Shown here: piece by piece, positions 58,704 through 64,000 of the stretch
Layout: every line of letters begins with the position of its first letter
How positions within the stretch are numbered: position 1 is the stretch's first letter
Source of the DNA: Cryptomeria japonica
Taxonomy: Eukaryota > Streptophyta > Pinopsida > Cupressales > Cupressaceae
Assembly: GCF_030272615.1 (NCBI RefSeq)
Contig: NC_081415.1
Coordinates: forward strand, 268,067,425-268,131,424
Direction of reading: 5' to 3'
Length of the DNA stretch: 64,000 bases
Notes under the pieces: generated by a model
Told to the model about the DNA's origin: nothing
The model's input: only the letters and a program-made list of their open reading frames with translations
The model's database searches: none
Made by a program: the position numbers and the translations under genes

Positions 58704-60129
58704 CGAGGCATACGAGTAAACTATCCCATACGATACAATATGCTATGTTAGACGATTAAAAAGGTCTATGATGAACAAACTCGTACGCTTTAGGGGTATA
58801 TACCATATGACAAATCTAATATTACCATACGAGAAAAGAAATTTTACCAGATACTCATACAACAAACCCTAGCTGGCCATACGATAAAATGACTAGGCAA
58901 GAACTAAAATGGAGGAAAGAACAAAAAGTTCAACAAAAATTCACAAAATCTGAAATTAAAGAGGCTTAAGATCGATCACTTACTGTTGGTGGATAGTTTC
59001 GAGGTCAGTTGTGGCATCTCTAGCACTCGAATCAGTGATCTTGAACGGGAATTGCCATTTTGCTTCAGAGAAGGTTTTTGAATTTTGAACTTTGAGAGGT
59101 GAAAATGAATTGAAAATGACCCCTTCAACCTCGTATATAGGCGAAACCTTAATTTTCAAACTTGCTCTGATTTCCACAAAATTTGTACTCTTAGCTAAAT
59201 TGATTATCTTGAGTCCATTTTCAAGATCGAAATCGAAATCTAATGTTAATTTTCTAATCAAATTTTCACAACGTTGACCACATGGCACTTTCATCGTCGC
59301 ATCAATCTTTACATCATTCTGCGCTCAAATCTTTTTTGATTCAATTCTGATATCAGTTTAATTATCAAATTAATCTTCGTGCTCAGATTATCATCGATAA
59401 ATCATTTTATTAAACAAAATTGCCTAAAATCACTGCGATCTCGCTATCTTTCGATTTCACTTCCGAGGGGGCATACTCATTACATCAACATTATTAGTGA
59501 TTACATCATCAAAAGTCAAGAATTTTTTTTTCAAATGTTCATCAAAAGCCGAGCAACAAATCTTTTCAAATCAAAGCTTAATTGAACTTCAATCAATCTC
59601 TAGCGGCATATCAATTTCATCACACCATATCAAGTTGATATTGTCTTCATCTGAACCAGTCTCTTAACAGTAATCGGTTTCATCGCATCTCATCAAGCTG
59701 GTTATTTGTTTAAACCTAATCAAGGGTTTAAAGAGTCTTTTTGACAGTGATCACATGCTCAATCCAAATAGGTGTTAAGTTTCATCACATCAAATCAAGC
59801 TAGACATTTTGTTTCGCTATTCGGTTTTTGTTCAATCAAGTTCAGAATCAGTTTTATCTCTTCGCTCAACCAATTCTAGTTCAATCAAGTTCTAGATCGA
59901 TACCCGTTTCTTGATCCATCAAGTTCAAGATCAGTATCTTCGCTCTTTATCGGTCCTAGTTCAATCAAGTTCAGGATCGATATCGCTTTGATCAATTTGT
60001 TTAGTTTCATCGCTTTCAATCAAGTTGAACATCTCGCTCTTCATCGGTTTGTGATCCATCAAGTTCAGAATTGATAATTATTTGACATCAACTATTCTTT
60101 GAATCAATGCGCTACTCGCACATCAATTC
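58704..60129. other. Element D interior, right part
   Basis: No recognised gene. From about 59,600 to 60,110 it is a degenerate repeat of ATCAAGTTCAG-ATCG-AT (units near 59830, 59880, 59925, 59955 and 60055). A minus-strand open frame at 58980-59294 ends at a GTAAGT donor, but it is not shown to belong to PMD copy C. Confidence 0.5.
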
Positions 60130-60142
60130 AAAGAGGGGAAAA
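60130..60142 (+). other. Element D polypurine tract
   Basis: AAAGAGGGGAAAA directly precedes the 3' LTR (TGTAATACCC); this fixes the plus orientation of element D. Confidence 0.85.
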
Positions 60143-61175
60143 TGTAATACCCTAAAAATAGTCATCTAAACCATGAGCCCCTGATCTCGACTACATCACC
60201 AAGGTCCTAACCAAAGACAATTAAATCAATCTTGAGCACCTAATTAAATAATTCTTAAATCATCAATGTCACATGGTAAATAAATCATCTTAAATTAATT
60301 AAATATTTATTTAATTAATTAATCATTCCAAGTAAATCATTTTGATCAATTATCCTATTTATTTAATTAAATATCCTAGCATATTTAATTAATAAATCAA
60401 TTTGCCATTAAATCATTAAAAATAAATTATTTGAAAAAAGAAATTAATTTGAAAAAAGGGAATTAAATTTGGAAAAAGGAATCAAATTGAGATATCTTGA
60501 AAATCTAATAAATTGAAAAATCTCAGAAAAGCAATTAAATCTCAAAATTGAATAAAAATATGGAATAAATCAGGTTTTCTGGTTTTATCTTAATTTTAGC
60601 TCAATTTCCTTTAAAACTGAGAAAAGTAGCCAATCACATCAATTCACCTGGATTGTGCTTCCTCTTGGAGAATCTTGACCGCTCATCATCATTCAATCTC
60701 ATTCATTGGTTTCTTTCTGGATTTTCTATAAATTTAGGCCCTCATCTCCCAATCAGAAAACCCTGGAGATTTTATTGTTATTATGTTGTTTTTGCTCTAG
60801 GTTCATTGAGATTATGTGCATTGAGATTATTGCATCTTAGTCCTTTGCATATTAGTTTAATCATATAGCTTGATAATCATTGCTTGCATTCATGTAGCTT
60901 TGTTTGTTTAATCTTGTATCCATCTAGCTTAATCTTCCATTCATTTAGTTTAATCTTGCATTCATATAGATTTAAATCCTCCGTCTTGGTGTAGTCTAGT
61001 CACTAGTATTGCTTAGACAAATCTGAGAGCAAGTCTATACTCACATCTTTTAGGAGGCAATAGGTCGATTTGTTATGGTTTTTATATATTCATGGATTAT
61101 ATTTGTCTAACCATGCATGCAATGACTTATTGAAGTGTTTGTGTCTTACAACTTATAGACTACCACTTTTCACAC
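60143..61175 (+). repeat. Element D 3' LTR
   Basis: Collinear with 39629-40665. It ends in CTTTTCACACACACA, where a CA microsatellite blurs the boundary. Confidence 0.9.
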
Positions 61176-63399
61176 ACACACACACACCTATGAATTCTTA
61201 GATTGTGAATGATAAATGATTGACTTATATAGTGTTCTCAAGGTATTTTCACATTTAAGCCGACTTTCAATAGTCATATCAAAATATTGAGATCGTATCA
61301 CAAATGACAAGAATTGACACTTGCAAATTTTCAAATTTAGGCTCCTTTTGGGAGGACTAGGGTGCTAGGAACCAAAGTCTAGTGAGAAAGGGACAAAATA
61401 AAGGTGGCTACAAATTGCTCATGCTTGAAACATAGGATCAAGTCACCTCATGAGCATATGAATTTTTTTTGGATGAGATAAGGTCCAAATAGGCTCAAAA
61501 TGACCTAGGAGGGGGCACACTATAGAAAGGGCCCAAAAAGAGTGTGATTATAAAGTGGTTGGGTAAAAGCGCAAGTTGTGTCACACTTTTATAAAGGAAA
61601 TGACCAATGTTGATTCAAATTTTTTAATTGAATCCATAGAAAGTGATATATATGATTTAAATTTTGAAATGATGTAAACTAATAAAATTTATATTTCTTA
61701 GTGTATTTTATATTTGTAATTTTTAAAAAAAATTAAAAATTATTTAAATATAGTTTTTTATAAAGTAGACATTAAAATTTAGCTATTGATAAAATGTTGA
61801 AATTGAAGTTACACAAGACGTCACACTTTATATAAGAAAATTTAATCTTTTTTCCTTCAATTTTTTTTTATGTGTATTGATAACTTGAAACTTTAGTGCA
61901 TGGATATATTTTTCACTATTTTAAATAAATACATATTTTTATAGAATAAGGAAAAGTTGTGTAGTAAAATATAACTCTTTCCATTTGGCACCACCTTTTG
62001 TCTTAATTATTTGTCCAAAATAGAAAAGAGTTAAATTTTACTGACAAAGATTATTTTCTCTACTGCTTCATATTTTTTCAATTGTTTTGAATAAATATAA
62101 GTATTTTTCCTTGGCAAGTTAATCAACATTATATTTTAGTGCTAATGACCTACATTCAATTGAAATAAAATAAAATTAAAATTAAAAAAACAATTTAAAT
62201 ATTAAATGATGTATATTTTTCAAAATTTAATTATAGATTAACAAGGTTATTTTTACATTTAAAAAAAATATTATTTATAAGTGTAGGAGTTGTTGGAACA
62301 TCGAGTTTTAAAAAAAATAAATATTTTTTTGGTAATTGGACCCAATGTGGTATAAAATATACATTTAGTAGACACTTCTGCTTGGAAAAGTTGTGGCCCA
62401 TATATAACTTAGCTATAATGAATCTATATAGACCAATGTTTGGCTAAAATGAATTTTTAGTTAGAAATATTTAAATTCATTTGTGCTGATAAGTTGGCCT
62501 GAAATGTGACACAATTGTATGCTTTTGCCCGGTTACAATTTACAATATTATATTTAGCCCCCACTTTAGTGGGAGTATGATCTTACGCTCATACTGGTGG
62601 TAAAGTAGAAATGAAAAGATAGAGTAGTTGAGAGCAAGACAACTTAGGGATAGGATGACACTAAGTTTGAAGGATGATCAATCACCCAAGCATAGTATCC
62701 TATTAATCCATGCAAATACCTTAAAATATACACAAATAAAAAACTGTTAGTACTAGAGCAAAAAAAAGGTTCCAAGTCAACTAGTTGAAGAGACCTTGAT
62801 GTCAAAAATGACTCGTCTGCTAATATCATTTTCAAAATGATTGCAAGAGCACAAGTGGACTTATAGAAAGAGATGAGAGCATACACCAAGTGATGAGATA
62901 TTGAACCATGGTCCAAAAACTTGCAAGATCTATTATGTTAGGGGTTCATGGGAAAAGAGACATGGATTCCACTAGACACAAGGTGTATTATGTTGTTTGA
63001 TCAGTGTAGTGCAACAAATGATTACAATAGAAAACTTTGTTATGCTAGGTAATCAATTTTTGGGAAATTTTAAGCAACAATGATCATACTAACAAGTTGT
63101 GTCCTGTTAGATTACCCAATGCTCAAGGTTTTGCAAAATGATAACAACAATCAAACTAGTAATCCGTGCTAAGCTAGTATACCTACACTTGAGAAAGTGT
63201 AAAATATGTTTGTCAAAGGATCAAATTAGTATGCCACACTATGTTATATGATTAAAAAAAAAGATTAAATGTTAGAGATAGACTGATAACCACAACTCAG
63301 GAGAGTTGTGTAACACAATACCAAAAATTTGGGGGCACATCAATGAATTACTACAAGTAAAAAAAGGAGGTTTCACATGCCCCCTTAACATGTCAAACG
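61176..63399. other. Gene-free AT-rich stretch
   Basis: No open frame with a family motif, no LTR pair and no RNA gene recognised. Confidence 0.4.
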
Positions 63400-63960
63400 A
63401 TTCATGTTGATATCTTAAGGAAGATAGAGATTCACATCAAGGATAAATCACCTTCAACACCAAGGATATGTCCTCAATAAAAATTCATGTGTTCCCAAGA
63501 TAGGAAGAGGATTCATATAAAGGATACAATCCTTTAAGAAAGGAAGAGATAGTTGTAAAGGATATATCTTGCAACAAGTGTAAAGGGGTCATTATCAAAG
63601 ATGCATGACTATCAAAGGGGGAGGAAGAGATATTTGTATAAATATATTTTCCTCCATAAAGAAATGAAATATTCAAACAAAGATGACATCTTCACCACTA
63701 AAGGGGAAGGAGATCAAGGATACACACCTTCCCAATTGCTAGGAGAGGGGAATCTTGATGAAGGGTTGCACCTTTCAACACCAAAGAGATATTATTTAAA
63801 AGATATATGCTTTCAAGTGAAGAAGGGATCCTAATCAAGGATACACACCTCCAAGCAAGGATAAAATCCACATGAAGGACAAACAATTCTATGTAAGAAA
63901 GGAAAGTCATTGTAAACAATATGACTCAACAAAGGGAAAGTAAATCCTAATGAAGGATAA
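63400..63960. repeat. Degenerate AAGGATA-ACACC repeat
   Basis: About ten copies of AAGGATA(C/A)A(C/T)-CCTTC spaced roughly 20-150 bp (63440, 63463, 63519, 63558, 63717, 63837, 63857, 63953 among them), interleaved with GGAAGAGAT-like stretches. It looks like an old, irregular minisatellite. Confidence 0.5.
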
Positions 63961-64000
63961 GTGTTTGAAAACTATTATTTCCCCCAGTATGGAGACAAGA

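Larger units (their letters stand above)
39629..61175 (+). mobile_element. LTR element D, carrying nested element B
   Basis: Direct repeats of about 1.03 kb (39629 to about 40665 and 60143 to about 61175) start TGTAATACCCTAAAAAT. A polypurine tract AAAGAGGGGAAAA abuts the right copy, so the element reads in the plus direction. Without B it is about 8.8 kb. It has no recognisable gag, RT or integrase, but carries an antisense PMD gene (43987-45786) between the leader side and the 3' LTR. It shares a conserved antisense block with A and B. A target duplication is not found; the right end runs into a CA microsatellite. Confidence 0.88.

Noticed and set aside
58980-59294. Open frame ending at a GTAAGT donor as exon 1 of PMD copy C
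   Set aside because: Its splice phase does not match the copy C exon 2 frame, and it does not resemble exon 1 of copies A or B.

Overview
The window looks like nuclear DNA of a seed plant with a very large, repeat-rich genome, most likely a conifer or other gymnosperm (inference). It is AT-rich, contains no recognisable conventional host gene, and is built of nested LTR retrotransposons, LINE relics, a non-autonomous DNA transposon and minisatellites. The only large non-retroelement reading frame is a two-part orphan gene.

Layout. 1-1.5 kb: LINE ORF1 relic and a long imperfect inverted repeat. 3.3-6.5 kb: orphan gene on the minus strand, split by one frameshift; a dense CATCGATG array lies just upstream (6.77-7.29 kb). 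7.4-8.45 kb: possible solo LTR. 10.098-19.674 kb: chromovirus-type Ty3/gypsy element C1 (minus strand, TSD AATTC, PBS TGGTATCAGAG). Its gag is interrupted by a 3.3-kb element with about 28-bp terminal inverted repeats (14.492-17.780 kb), filled with a palindromic satellite-like sequence. 20.7-21.1 kb: LINE ORF2 relic. 22.276-33.469 kb: LTR element A (minus strand, TSD GATAT). 33.5-39.6 kb: older relics. 39.629-61.175 kb: LTR element D (plus strand), with LTR element B (45.979-58.703 kb, minus strand) nested inside it.

How the parts work together. A and B are two copies of one unusual family. Each carries gag, an aspartic protease and the C-terminal end of integrase in a single frame, but has no reverse transcriptase, RNase H or integrase catalytic core, so it must have been mobilised in trans. 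Each also carries, antisense between the protein-coding part and the 3' LTR, a two-exon plant mobile domain (PMD, MAIN-like) gene whose intron holds minisatellites. Element D, a sister family, has a third, diverged antisense PMD gene. Almost all inactivating mutations in these genes are point stops that fit C-to-T change (CAG to TAG, CGA to TGA), with very few frameshifts. This is the signature expected of heavily methylated, silenced transposons. Some stops are shared by A and B and so predate their amplification.

All alignments, translations and boundaries were made by eye from the sequence; no database search was run.
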